Made by a program: the position numbers and the translations under genes. 64,000 nt of DNA from Clostridium_AM sp900759715 (lineage in GTDB: Bacteria; Bacillota; Clostridia; Clostridiales; Clostridiaceae), in the NCBI GenBank assembly GCA_900759715.1, contig CAAEXF010000132.1, positions 124,001-188,000 of the forward strand. Reading direction: 5' to 3'. The notes under the pieces are model-generated. The model was not told the origin of the DNA and did not search any database. It worked only from the letters and a program-made list of their open reading frames with translations. Positions 26,388-35,965 of this stretch are shown one piece after another (positions within the stretch are counted from its first letter, which is position 1; each line of letters begins with the position of its first letter).

Positions 26388-27569
26388 TTATATTATTTTT
26401 TCATGTAAGAAAAATAAGGAATTCATAGGAATCAATGATGCGCCTAAAATAGAAGAGTCTTCCTTTAATCTTGAAAATAATATTTTACTATCCTTTTCTG
26501 CAAAGAAACTACCATTTAAAAATACTTTTTCCGTTAATGGTTTTATTAGTTTGTTATCATAATTACTAATTTTCCCTCCAATAATTATATAGTCGGGATC
26601 AAAAATTAAAATTATATTTTGTATTCCTATACTTAAATGCTTTAAATACACATCCAAAACTTCCACTGCTTCACTTTCATTTTTGTCCACTTTATCAAAG
26701 AATTCACTAATCCCTGCAAGCCTTTCACCTGTTTTCATGTTGTAGTTTTTAAGCAATGCCTTTTCTGAAGCATAAAGTTCCCAGCATCCTTTTTTCCCGC
26801 ACTTACATTGGATATCCTCATTAAAAATAGTCATGTGCCCTAGTTCTCCAGCTCTTCTATTCTTTCCTTTATATAAATGACCTTTTATTACTATTCCTGC
26901 ACCAATTCCCCTAGTTACAGATATATAAACTAAATCACTTAATTTCTTAGCCACACCGAGGTTTAATTCTGCATATGCCGCCGCATTAGCTTCATTCTCA
27001 ATATACATAGGAAAATTAAACAAAGGTTCAAATTCTTCAAAGGATATATTTTTCAGCTCTAAATTAGGTGCTATTTCCAGAATTAATTTTTCCTCGTTAA
27101 CGGTTCCTGGTAAGGATATACCTATCCCTAAGATCTTTTTCTCTGGTATTTTTTCTTCTTTAATAATTTTCTTGACCTCTATTGAAATTTTATCCATTAT
27201 GCCCTTAATGTTTTTATTTTTCTCATCAATTTTAAAATAGATTCTTCTTTTTATTTCAGAATCCAAATTAGTTAAAATAACTTCAGCCTTTTCTAAATCA
27301 ATATCAACCCCAAAGGAATATCTAGCCTCCGGAATGAATTGTACTATAACAGGCTTCCTTCCTCCTGTAGAATCAGCTACACCTGCTTCGTCAACAAGAC
27401 CTTCTTCTATTAACTCATTTACATTGCTAATAACCGTAGGAATGCTCAAATTTAATCTTTTAGCAATTTCTTGTTTTGTTAAATTTCGCTCCTTATAGAG
27501 AATATTTAATATTTTTTTCTTATTATAATCTTTTATTGTTTCCTGATCTAAATTACCTAATTTAAACAT
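26388..27569 (-). CDS. xylR: ROK-family transcriptional regulator, XylR type
   Basis: 393 residues: an N-terminal winged helix-turn-helix (LTKQEIAKRLNLSIPTVISNVNELIEEGLV, residues about 33-62) followed by a ROK sugar-binding domain with the zinc motif CKCGKKGCWE near residue 270 and GHMTIFN His upstream. ROK repressors of this architecture control xylose genes with xylose as inducer. It lies within the operon between xylA and xylB. A 35-bp palindrome before xylA is its best candidate site. Confidence 0.88.
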   Translation of the reverse strand: MFKLGNLDQETIKDYNKKKILNILYKERNLTKQEIAKRLNLSIPTVISNVNELIEEGLVDEAGVADSTGGRKPVIVQFIPEARYSFGVDIDLEKAEVILTNLDSEIKRRIYFKIDEKNKNIKGIMDKISIEVKKIIKEEKIPEKKILGIGISLPGTVNEEKLILEIAPNLELKNISFEEFEPLFNFPMYIENEANAAAYAELNLGVAKKLSDLVYISVTRGIGAGIVIKGHLYKGKNRRAGELGHMTIFNEDIQCKCGKKGCWELYASEKALLKNYNMKTGERLAGISEFFDKVDKNESEAVEVLDVYLKHLSIGIQNIILIFDPDYIIIGGKISNYDNKLIKPLTEKVFLNGSFFAEKDSKILFSRLKEDSSILGASLIPMNSLFFLHEKII

Positions 27570-27616
27570 CTATTCACCTACACATCCTAAATATATTACA
27601 AAAATCAACTCTATAT

Positions 27617-28933
27617 TCAGCTATTCAATATATATTGATTTAAAATTGATTCTAACAATTCCTGTCTTCCTGACACATTATTGATTTTGTTATTCTCTAG
27701 TGCATATGCTTCCAGTTCCTCAAAGCCAATTGTGCCTTGTACTATTTCTTTACCTATACCTTTTGCAAAGCTTGCATATCTTTCTTTTATAAAATCTTCT
27801 AATATGCCATCTTTTGCAATTTTATTAGCTATTTTAAATCCTTGTGCAAAAGCATCCATGCCTGCAATATATCCATAAAATAAATCTATAGGTTCAAAAG
27901 AACCTCTTCTCAATTTCGCATCAAAATTCAATCCACCTTTATTTAATCCACCATTTTTTACAACCTCATACATAGCAAGTGTTGTCTCATATACATTGGT
28001 TGGAAACTGATCTGTATCCCATCCAAGGCTTAAATCACCTTGATTAGCATCAATACTTCCCAGTACCCCATTTATTCTAGCCATATTCAATTCATGTTGA
28101 AAAGTATGTTGTGCTAGTGTAGCATGATTAGCTTCTATATTCATTTTAAAGTACTTATCTAAATCATATTTTCTTAAAAAACTTAAAACTGTAGCTACAT
28201 CGAAATCATATTGATGTTTAGTTGGCTCCTTTGGCTTTGGTTCTATTAGAAATTGACCTTCAAAACCTATCTTTTTTGCATAATCTACCGCCATCTGCAA
28301 AAACCTAGCTAAATTGTTCAATTCTAAATCTGTATCTGTGTTTAAAAGAGTTTCATAGCCTTCTCTTCCACCCCAAAACACATAATTTTCTCCACCTAAC
28401 TCCTTAGTTACTTCTATAGCTTTTTTTACTTGTGCTGCTGCATAAGCAAATACTTCTGCATTGCAAGAAGTAGCCGCTCCATGTACAAATCTAGGATTTG
28501 AAAAAAGATTTGCTGTTCCCCAAAGTATCTTTACATTGCTTCCTTTCATAATTTCTTTTGCATAAGAAACTATTTCTTCAAGGTTTTTATTTGTTTCTGC
28601 TAAGCTTTCTCCTTCTGGTGCTATATCTCTATCATGAAAACATAAGTATGGAACATCAAGCTTTTCTGCAAACTCAAAGGCTGCTCTCATTCTGGCCTTT
28701 GCAAGCTCCATTCCGCTAATTCCGTCCCAAGGACGGATCATAGTGCCTGCTCCAAAGGGATCATTACCATTTGCTGTGAAGGTGTGCCAAAAGGATACTG
28801 CAAATCTCAAGTGTTCCTTCATTGTTTTTCCATCTATAACTTCCTCTGGATTATAATATTTAAAAGCTAAAGCATTTTTAGAATCCTTTCCTTCATATTT
28901 TATTTTTGAAACTTCTTTAAACAACTCATTCAC
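27617..28933 (-). CDS. xylA: xylose isomerase
   Basis: 438-residue TIM-barrel enzyme converting D-xylose to D-xylulose with two divalent metals. Signatures: FHDRDIAPEG (active His/Asp), VFWGGREGYETLLNTD, LIEPKPKEPTKHQYDFD with metal-binding Glu, and GVLGSIDANQGD / GWDTDQFPTN. Length fits the class II (long N-terminal) isomerases. First gene of the xylose operon; AGGGGG precedes the ATG by 12 bases. Confidence 0.97.
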   Translation of the reverse strand: MNELFKEVSKIKYEGKDSKNALAFKYYNPEEVIDGKTMKEHLRFAVSFWHTFTANGNDPFGAGTMIRPWDGISGMELAKARMRAAFEFAEKLDVPYLCFHDRDIAPEGESLAETNKNLEEIVSYAKEIMKGSNVKILWGTANLFSNPRFVHGAATSCNAEVFAYAAAQVKKAIEVTKELGGENYVFWGGREGYETLLNTDTDLELNNLARFLQMAVDYAKKIGFEGQFLIEPKPKEPTKHQYDFDVATVLSFLRKYDLDKYFKMNIEANHATLAQHTFQHELNMARINGVLGSIDANQGDLSLGWDTDQFPTNVYETTLAMYEVVKNGGLNKGGLNFDAKLRRGSFEPIDLFYGYIAGMDAFAQGFKIANKIAKDGILEDFIKERYASFAKGIGKEIVQGTIGFEELEAYALENNKINNVSGRQELLESILNQYILNS

Positions 28934-29010
28934 TTTTATAGCCCCCTACCCCTTTTTCTAATTACCAATATTTTCCTATAAATATAATAGCATATCAAAA
29001 AAACCTTTTC

Positions 29011-29045
29011 AATCAATTTTATAAAGTGACTTTATAAAATTGATT
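29011..29045. promoter_or_regulatory. 35-bp perfect palindrome upstream of xylA
   Basis: AATCAATTTTATAAAG (29011-29026), TGA, CTTTATAAAATTGATT (29030-29045). It lies 78 bases before xylA and 38 bases after the SagB-type gene stop. As DNA it could be the XylR operator; as RNA on the minus strand it is a hairpin followed within 7 bases by TTTTTTTG, so it could also be the terminator of the upstream gene. It may serve both purposes. Confidence 0.6.
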
Positions 29046-29082
29046 AAAAAAGTTTTATCTTTAAAACTATGTATTACTTACA

Positions 29083-29841
29083 TCATTCAGTTTTAACCTT
29101 TCCTACTGGTGCAGCATAAATAACGAATTCATCTTTTCCGTCAAGCATCAAAAACTTATCAATTATCTCTTGGTTATAATCTCCTATTGCACAAGTTCCA
29201 CAGCCTATAGCTTCACATGCCAAATATAGGTTTTGACAAAGATGTCCTGAATCTTGAAGAATGGTCTTATGAGCAGATATATCATATCTCCATTCACTTC
29301 TATAGGGGATGCAGCTCCAAACAAATATAACTGCACTGCTAGCAATGAAATTTTGTCCTGAAACAGCTTCTTTTACTTCCTCTTCCATGTTATTTTTATC
29401 AAACAGAAAGACAAGTTTATGCTCTAAAGACAAATAACGATATACTCCTTTTCTTAGTCCTTCTACTTTATTTATCACTAAATAAGTTTCAAAGGGATGC
29501 CTTGCTCCACCTGAAGGCACTGTTCTAAAGGTTGCAAAATTTACTTTTCCAACAACCTTTTTTACCCCTTGAGTACTCCACAATAAAAATGAAAGTTCTT
29601 CTAAAGATAGACTTTCTTCAGTATAAATTCTATTACTTTTCCTATCCATTAAACAATCGAAAATATTCTCTTTAGTTATTACATCCTTATTTACTTCTGG
29701 AAGCACAATTATTTCTGCATCTTCTTCTACAAACTTTTGGAGTGGTGGTTGTGGTAGTTTTTGTTTTTGATCTGTTTCAATACTATTAAGTAAATTAAAA
29801 TTAGATTTCAACCACTCTCTTTGTAACTTAGCTTTATCCAT
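29083..29841 (-). CDS. SagB-type nitroreductase-like dehydrogenase
   Basis: 252 residues of the SagB/ThcOx flavin oxidoreductase family. Conserved pieces: MDRKSNRIYTEESLSLEELSFLLW (start of the FMN domain near residue 65), FRTVPSGGARHPFETYL near 105, and DSGHLCQNLYLACEAIGCGTCAIG near 200. SagB proper oxidises azolines in peptide natural products, but no precursor peptide or SagC/D gene is nearby, so this is a stand-alone oxidoreductase of unknown substrate. Confidence 0.85.
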   Translation of the reverse strand: MDKAKLQREWLKSNFNLLNSIETDQKQKLPQPPLQKFVEEDAEIIVLPEVNKDVITKENIFDCLMDRKSNRIYTEESLSLEELSFLLWSTQGVKKVVGKVNFATFRTVPSGGARHPFETYLVINKVEGLRKGVYRYLSLEHKLVFLFDKNNMEEEVKEAVSGQNFIASSAVIFVWSCIPYRSEWRYDISAHKTILQDSGHLCQNLYLACEAIGCGTCAIGDYNQEIIDKFLMLDGKDEFVIYAAPVGKVKTE

Positions 29842-30050
29842 ACAATTACCCTCTTCCCTAATTTAAATTCATACTTATTAATCCCCATTTTATAATAACT
29901 AATACAACACTTCAACATAGTGAGTATAAATAAGTTGTAATTTGCTATATTGTTATTTTAGATAAATAGAAATAAAGCTAGTATTATCTAATACTGGCAC
30001 TAAACACTGTTTGTAATTTTATATATGCTGTGGTATTATAATATCTGTGA

Positions 30051-30381
30051 GTAAGTCAGACAATCGCTGCTGTGGTAACACAGGAGAGGAAAGTCCGAGC
30101 TCCATTGGGCAGGGTGCTGGGTAATCCCCAGTCAGGGTGACCTGAAGGAAAGTGCAACAGAGATATACCGCCGAAACTTTGTTTCGGTAAGGGTGGAAAG
30201 GTGAGGTAAGAGCTCACCAGCGCATTGGTGACTTTGCGGCTATGTAAACCCCACCTGGAGCAAGATTGAGAAGTATTAAGGGGCTGCCCGTTCCACTTCT
30301 CGTTAGTATCGCTTGAGCCTACTGGTAACAGTAGGCCTAGATAGATGATTGTCAAATACAGAACTCGGCTTATAGACTTGG
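30051..30381 (+). ncRNA. rnpB: RNase P RNA, A type
   Basis: Catalytic RNA that removes 5' leaders of tRNA precursors. Universal elements: GAGGAAAGTCCGAGCTCC (from 30086), GGGCAGGGTGCTGGGTAA, GGAAAGTGCAACAGAGATAT, ACCGCC, and near the 3' end ACAGAACTCGGCTTATAG. The order and the P-loop sequences match the ancestral A type rather than the Bacillus B type. A -10 TATAAT (30037-30042) sits at the expected distance upstream. Ends are estimated to within a few bases. A hairpin terminator follows. Confidence 0.95.
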
Positions 30382-30391
30382 TCGCATATTG

Positions 30392-30419
30392 AAAACACTA
30401 GGTTTTACCTGAGTGTTTT
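30392..30419 (+). terminator. terminator of rnpB
   Basis: AAAACACTAGGT pairs with ACCTGAGTGTTTT (one bulged G), followed by TTATTTTG. Confidence 0.8.
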
Positions 30420-30478
30420 TTATTTTGTTCTTTTTGCGTCCATTGTGACCTTCATAAGTTAATTACATAAAAATATAA

Positions 30479-30508
30479 ATGACTGCTAAATTTTTATTTA
30501 GCAGTCAT
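30479..30508 (-). terminator. terminator downstream of a gene remnant
   Basis: ATGACTGCTAAA (30479-30490) pairs perfectly with TTTAGCAGTCAT (30497-30508). On the minus strand it lies 20 bases after the stop of the remnant at 30528-30626. Confidence 0.65.
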
Positions 30509-30527
30509 CTAAATTTCTAAATTCTAT

Positions 30528-30626
30528 TCATAAAATAAACTTCATAATTCTCTTATAAGCATTTTCAGCATCTTCATATCCATTTTGGAATAGTTCTTGA
30601 AGCTTTACTGGATTTCTTTCCAAACT
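30528..30626 (-). pseudogene. C-terminal remnant of an unidentified gene
   Basis: Thirty-two codons (SLERNPVKLQELFQNGYEDA and on to KFIL) end in TGA at 30528-30530, with normal codon usage and a terminator after it but no start codon or ribosome site; a TAG closes the frame two codons upstream (reading back). It lies just downstream of the initiator tRNA. The family is not recognised with certainty. Confidence 0.4.
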
Positions 30627-30673
30627 ATGCAGCTAAGCTGTGGAGGTTCCTATAATTTATTATCAATACTTTT

Positions 30674-30749
<76 letters not shown>

Positions 30750-30910
30750 ATGTTATATATTGTATTGAACAACTTTTTGTTAATGATGCTCATCTATTTT
30801 CTAGTATACCCATTATTTAATAAATCATACACTCAACTTAGTTTATCTATTAATTTCAGAAGACATATCTTAATTCTTTTAGCATACCAAGCGAGGAGTC
30901 CCAGAAAACC

Positions 30911-33154
30911 TTATATTAATTCCAATTCCTCATCGTCTATATCCTCTATACAAGGCAGCATAATAGAAAAAGTTGTCCCTTTTCCTAAAATACTTTCTAT
31001 TTCTATTTTTCCCTTATGTTCCTTTATTATTTTATAGCAAACATTTAGTCCTAAGCCAGTACCATTTCTTTTAGTTGTAAAAAACGGTGTACCTATTTTC
31101 TTTAAGTTTTCTTCCGATATGCCTACTCCATTATCCGTTATTCTTATAAACATTTCCTTTGCTGATTCATTAAAACCAGTTTCAACTTTGAGTTTTGCAT
31201 TGGTTTTATCAGTCATTGCATCTACAGCATTTTTACAGATATTTAATATAACCTGTTTCAATTCTGCTTCATCACACATAACATAACGCTCTTCTTTAGA
31301 TAGCTGGAAATCAACATCAATGCCTTTTACAAGGGAGGATGACTTAACCATACTTTTTATGGATTGAAATATATCAATCATAGAAACTTCCATCAGCTCA
31401 GTTTCTCTTGGCTTTGATAGAAATAAGAATTCGCTAATAATTCTGTTCACTTCATCAACTTCTTCATTTATCTTTAAAGCGTGTTTCTTAACATCCTGTT
31501 TTTGTGTCACAGCACTTATTAATTGACTCCTTCCTTTAATTGTTGTAAGAAAATTTCTAGTTTCGTGGACTATCTCTGCACCCATTTGTCCAAGCAACGC
31601 CAGCTTCTCCTGCTGTATTAGTTTTTGCTGCTCCTTTTTAAATTCCGTTATATCGGTGCCTATGCTTATGCTTCCAATTATATCTCCGTCAACATTTTTA
31701 ATTGCAGTTAAATCAAGCAACATATCTTTTTTATTGCCTTTGAAAGAATATATTGATACCTGATAAAACTGCTTTTTTGTGTTATTTTTTAAAATCAAGT
31801 CAGAAGGTTCTGTAAAATTAACTTTTACCAATTGCTTTAATTTATCTATATTCATGCCAATAATATCTTCTCTGCTTGTTTCCAGTACTTCCTCCAAAGC
31901 TTTATTACAAAGAACAACCTTTCCATTTTTATCAAACATTAATATACAGTTGTCTATAGATTTAAGTATTGTTTCCGTTTGTATATGTAAATTTTCAAGC
32001 TCCTGCTCCTTCTTTGTTTCACTAAAAAATACTAATACACCATTTCTAACTCTTTTAGAATTTATTGAAAGCTTAATATTGTCACCCTTTAGGTTTTTAT
32101 AAGTTCTGACAATATTTTTTGTGTCTTTTCTATTCTCGAGTAATTTACTTGGAAACTTCTTTGAAAACTCTTCTTCTGTAAGTCCGTATAATTCATCTCT
32201 GTTACAGGCAAATAATCCTTCAAATCTTTTATTAACATATCTTACTTTTCCATTGAGATCATATTCCTCTACCGCTATTGGAAGTGCGTCAAGTAAATCT
32301 TTTAAAGTTTCACTAGTATACTTTAACTCTTTAGTTGTTTTCTCTAAATTTTTATGTTCTGTTTCCAGTTGTTCATAGGGATAAAGTATTGTGCTGATAA
32401 AAATACCCTTAAAAAGAAAATAGTAAGATGTAACTTTCAATATGTGCCCAATAGTCCATGGAATTGAATTCACTGTGGTGTATAGGGTAAAACAAATTTC
32501 AGTAGAAATACTTATAAGCAGCGATATAAAAATATACTTATATGTTATTACGCCTTCATAATCTAGCTTATCTTTTATCGCATATAAGCTCATTACATAC
32601 ATACATATAATTCCACACTCTAGTATTACTTTTATAGGTGTAACTCCGTTATTAGTTAGTAGTATAGGCAAATAATCATTATAAAGGGCTACAAAGTAGG
32701 ATACACCTAAAACTATACTCAAGGTAATAAAGAGACTTATCCATTTTTTTAATTTTATTCGAACTAATTCTATGGACAAAAATAAGACTATAGATTCGGT
32801 AGCCCTACCCAATATCGAGAATTTCAAAGAAATGTCGAAGTGTAGATTATAAGCTGGATTTAAATAGTAAACAATGTGTAAAACATCAAAAATAGCAACT
32901 GCTAAAAATCCAAAGCCTAGCACATTATAGCTTACTGAGTTGCGGTTATATAAGTACCATACAGATATGAATATTGATAAAGCTATAAATACGCATGTTA
33001 ACTCTAAAACCGTATAATATACATTTAGATATTTTACTACTGTATTATGTATAAAGATTGCAGTAAAAAAGGATAAAATTAAAATTGTTAAGAATTTTAT
33101 TGTTAAAGATTTCATAAAATTTCTTGAATTGAGACTTATAGTATCACTTAACAT
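30911..33154 (-). CDS. MASE3-PAS-PAS orphan sensor histidine kinase
   Basis: 747 residues. Residues about 15-260 hold seven or eight hydrophobic segments with the MASE3-like stretch FGFLAVAIFDVLHIVYYLNP. Two PAS domains follow (about 285-400 and 405-515). The dimerisation domain has the phospho-acceptor His in GAEIVHETRNFLTTIKG, and the ATPase domain shows NAVDAM, DNGVGI, GTPFFTTK and GTGLGL. No response regulator is adjacent. Clostridial orphan kinases of this kind often phosphorylate Spo0A, which is an inference here. ATG 33154 has GGGGGAG 9 bases upstream. Confidence 0.9.
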   Translation of the reverse strand: MLSDTISLNSRNFMKSLTIKFLTILILSFFTAIFIHNTVVKYLNVYYTVLELTCVFIALSIFISVWYLYNRNSVSYNVLGFGFLAVAIFDVLHIVYYLNPAYNLHFDISLKFSILGRATESIVLFLSIELVRIKLKKWISLFITLSIVLGVSYFVALYNDYLPILLTNNGVTPIKVILECGIICMYVMSLYAIKDKLDYEGVITYKYIFISLLISISTEICFTLYTTVNSIPWTIGHILKVTSYYFLFKGIFISTILYPYEQLETEHKNLEKTTKELKYTSETLKDLLDALPIAVEEYDLNGKVRYVNKRFEGLFACNRDELYGLTEEEFSKKFPSKLLENRKDTKNIVRTYKNLKGDNIKLSINSKRVRNGVLVFFSETKKEQELENLHIQTETILKSIDNCILMFDKNGKVVLCNKALEEVLETSREDIIGMNIDKLKQLVKVNFTEPSDLILKNNTKKQFYQVSIYSFKGNKKDMLLDLTAIKNVDGDIIGSISIGTDITEFKKEQQKLIQQEKLALLGQMGAEIVHETRNFLTTIKGRSQLISAVTQKQDVKKHALKINEEVDEVNRIISEFLFLSKPRETELMEVSMIDIFQSIKSMVKSSSLVKGIDVDFQLSKEERYVMCDEAELKQVILNICKNAVDAMTDKTNAKLKVETGFNESAKEMFIRITDNGVGISEENLKKIGTPFFTTKRNGTGLGLNVCYKIIKEHKGKIEIESILGKGTTFSIMLPCIEDIDDEELELI

Positions 33155-33339
33155 CAATTTTGACTCCCCCCCTAGGTTGTAAAAACACATCTAGTATATC
33201 CTACCATAAATATAAACTTAGCGGAACTCTTTGTATGAAAATATATTATTTTCAAACTAGTAAAAAAATAGATAAATCATACTCTTTATACATTTAAAAA
33301 CCTATTAGAATATTTACTGCCCTCTACTTACCAATAATT

Positions 33340-34308
33340 CTACTTTAACTCCTCAACTAAGTTTTTAGGTACCTTACCAGCGAGCTCCATAATCATGTTT
33401 TCTGCAGCTATCATACTCATAGCATTTCTTGTTGCATGGGTGCCAGAACCTATATGAGGTAAAGTTACTACATTATTCATTTCTAAAAGAGGATTATTTT
33501 TATCTAAAGGCTCTTTTTCAAATACGTCTAAACCTGCACCTGCTATTTTTCCATCTTTCAATGCCTTAATTAAAGCTTCTTCATTAACAGTTTGTCCTCT
33601 AGAAACATTGATCAATATAGCCGATTTCTTCATCAAGTCAAATTCTCTAATATTAATTAAATGATAAGTTTCCTTAACAAGGGGAGTTAAAATTACTATA
33701 AAATCAGAATTCTTAATAAGGTCCTCTTTAGAAGCATATTTTACTCCTAAAGCATTCTCTATTTCTTCCTTCCGATGTCTATTGTAATACAATACATCCA
33801 TATCAAATCCAAATCTGGCTCTTTTAGCTACAACCTGTCCTATTCTTCCCATACCTATTATGCCTAATGTCTTATGGTGCACGTCTGTTCCAAAGTACTC
33901 TTCTGGGTACTCCTTATCCCATAATCCATCTTTCGTTATCTTATCCATCTCTGGTATTCTTCTTGCTACAGCTAGTATAAGTGCAAAAGTTAAATCTGCT
34001 ACAGTATCATTCAAAACATCTGGAGTATTAGTACCTAAAACTCCCCTTTCTTTCATATCTTTAATTATAAAATTATCATAACCTACAGACATGTTGCTTA
34101 CTACCTTTAAATTAGGCATTGCCTCTAAAAATTCTCTATCTATTTTTGTTCCTGCAGTTATTAGCCCATCTATGTAATTATATTTTTTTATTATTTCTTC
34201 TCTAGGTAAGATCTCATCACTTTCATTCATTTCATAATCCATAAATTCTGAGATATAATTTTGTATTTCCCTGGAAATTCTTCTTGCTATATATACCTTT
34301 GGTTTCAT
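33340..34308 (-). CDS. D-isomer 2-hydroxyacid dehydrogenase (GhrB-like)
   Basis: 322 residues. NAD(P) motif GIIGMGRIGQVVAKRA near residue 150, catalytic Arg in NVSRGQTVNEEAL, Glu in GLDVFEKEPL and His in VTLPHIGSGT. The pattern fits glyoxylate/hydroxypyruvate or 2-ketogluconate reductases (GhrB group). The start is weakly supported: only CTAAAGAT precedes the ATG. It follows the Asp/Glu racemase-family gene by 95 bases and may be cotranscribed. Confidence 0.88.
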   Translation of the reverse strand: MKPKVYIARRISREIQNYISEFMDYEMNESDEILPREEIIKKYNYIDGLITAGTKIDREFLEAMPNLKVVSNMSVGYDNFIIKDMKERGVLGTNTPDVLNDTVADLTFALILAVARRIPEMDKITKDGLWDKEYPEEYFGTDVHHKTLGIIGMGRIGQVVAKRARFGFDMDVLYYNRHRKEEIENALGVKYASKEDLIKNSDFIVILTPLVKETYHLINIREFDLMKKSAILINVSRGQTVNEEALIKALKDGKIAGAGLDVFEKEPLDKNNPLLEMNNVVTLPHIGSGTHATRNAMSMIAAENMIMELAGKVPKNLVEELK

Positions 34309-34403
34309 AAACTATCTTTAGTGGGCAAGAATATTATAATTATTAAAGCCGCTAAAATACTCACTTCCTTTCTATTTTAAAATATTGGTAACTCCCTATT
34401 ACT

Positions 34404-35102
34404 CTATTTGTCCAATTCTAAATATTTACTGACAACTGCTTTAGCTAAGCATTTTGATGAGTCAATAATATTAATTGAAGGAGGTGCTTTTTCTAATACT
34501 ACATTTAAATCAGTACAGGCTATCACTATATTTTCAATAGATTCCTTTTTTACATCTTCAATAAGTTCATTCCAAATATCGATATTTTGTGTATTTTCTT
34601 TATCTATTTTTATGTTTTGAATAAGATTATTTAATTTTACTTGCCATTCATCTTTAAAAATAAATTCATGGCCACTATTTATTATACCTTTTTGATAAAT
34701 TGTAGATTCAAATGTTGAGCTTGTTGAAAATAGAGTTACCTTCTGTGAAACTACAGGCAATTTTTTAACAGTCTTCTCTACAATATTTAATAAAGGAACA
34801 TTAATCGATTCTTTCAATTCTTTAAAATATATATGTGCTGAATTACATGGCATTGCAATAAAACTCACACCAATTGATTCAAACTTTTGTAATCCTTCAA
34901 TTATAGTTTTTTTCATAAGTTCATGATCTATTGGACGGTCAATATAAAATGGAGTAGGTAAAGAATATATCATCATTTTTGGAAACTCATCATCGTATTT
35001 TGCTCCATATTGAATTTGACATTCATCAACAACCAAATCAACAAATGGTGCTGTCGACCTTGGCCCCATTCCAGCTAAGATTCCAATTAATTTTTCATTC
35101 AT
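34404..35102 (-). CDS. aspartate/glutamate racemase family protein
   Basis: 232 residues; N-terminal IGILAGMGPRSTAPFVDLVV is the family signature. The two catalytic cysteines are present in MPCNSAHIYF (near residue 83) and IACTDL (near 197), so it should be an active PLP-independent amino acid racemase or a related enzyme such as RacX/YgeA. Substrate is not predictable. AAAAGGAG lies 9 bases before the ATG. Confidence 0.85.
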   Translation of the reverse strand: MNEKLIGILAGMGPRSTAPFVDLVVDECQIQYGAKYDDEFPKMMIYSLPTPFYIDRPIDHELMKKTIIEGLQKFESIGVSFIAMPCNSAHIYFKELKESINVPLLNIVEKTVKKLPVVSQKVTLFSTSSTFESTIYQKGIINSGHEFIFKDEWQVKLNNLIQNIKIDKENTQNIDIWNELIEDVKKESIENIVIACTDLNVVLEKAPPSINIIDSSKCLAKAVVSKYLELDK

Positions 35103-35189
35103 TTAAGTTATCTCCTTTTAAGATGTAAATTTATTTAACTATATAACATTAAAATTGTTGTCTTTCATACTTTTGTAATAACCACTATA

Positions 35190-35669
35190 TTAATTAATAT
35201 TTTCAGAAAGATAATAATCACCATTGATTGGGTTAAATCCATAAGTTTTTAGTTCACCAGCCTCTTTAACTCTAATTAAATATATTCTATTAATGAATAT
35301 ATTGGGGCTATTAATCATTCGAAGAGATTTAGCATTAGTAGGTATAACAATAATAGATTTTTGACTTTTTATTTTTTCTATTGCTTGATTATATGTGTAT
35401 GCAGGCTTATTATACCAAAGTAAAACTGGAATAATAATTATTAATAATAAAGTTATAATGAGGTAAGCGATGTTATTTTCCTTAGATTTTTTATTGATTT
35501 TTGATACTGAAAAAAATATCAGTACAAAATAATTGCCAAAGCATATGCTGTATCTTATTACTCCTGAGTAAATTACATTGTTAATGTAAATAAATAAAAA
35601 TAATTCAATTAAATTTAACAGTATAATAATTATTGGCAAAGCAAATGAACCTTTATTCTTCATATTCAT
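35190..35669 (-). CDS. membrane protein of unknown function
   Basis: 159 residues with three clear hydrophobic segments in the first 90 residues (FALPIIIILLNLIELFLFIYI, YSICFGNYFVLIFF, IAYLIITLLLIIIIPVLLW), then a soluble C-terminal part of about 65 residues presumably outside the membrane. AAAGGTGG supports the first ATG. No family recognised. Confidence 0.6.
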   Translation of the reverse strand: MNMKNKGSFALPIIIILLNLIELFLFIYINNVIYSGVIRYSICFGNYFVLIFFSVSKINKKSKENNIAYLIITLLLIIIIPVLLWYNKPAYTYNQAIEKIKSQKSIIVIPTNAKSLRMINSPNIFINRIYLIRVKEAGELKTYGFNPINGDYYLSENIN

Positions 35670-35965
35670 ATAAATCCACCTTTACAATATATTCTTATAA
35701 GAAGGATCTGTATTATTTATCTTTTTATTTATTAAATCGTTCATCTCCAAGAATGCTGTATAGTTTATTTATCGGACTGTTTTGATTTTTTAATATGTAC
35801 TATACACATTAAAACCAAGATAATAAACATATTGACTTGAGGACATACTATTACAGTAGCATAACTCATTGAAAAGAAAGGGTCTATACTTTTTTGTGTA
35901 TTACCATTATAATATTATAATATTAATGCTGACTACCATGCAAATTAAGAAATAGAGGTGTCAAA

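Noticed and set aside
29083..29841. SagB-type gene as part of an azoline peptide cluster
   Set aside because: No precursor peptide, cyclodehydratase or exporter gene lies near; the neighbours are xylose genes and rnpB.
30056..30355. 99-codon minus-strand frame
   Set aside because: It lies wholly inside the RNase P RNA gene, whose conserved elements are unmistakable; the protein has no ribosome site or family resemblance.
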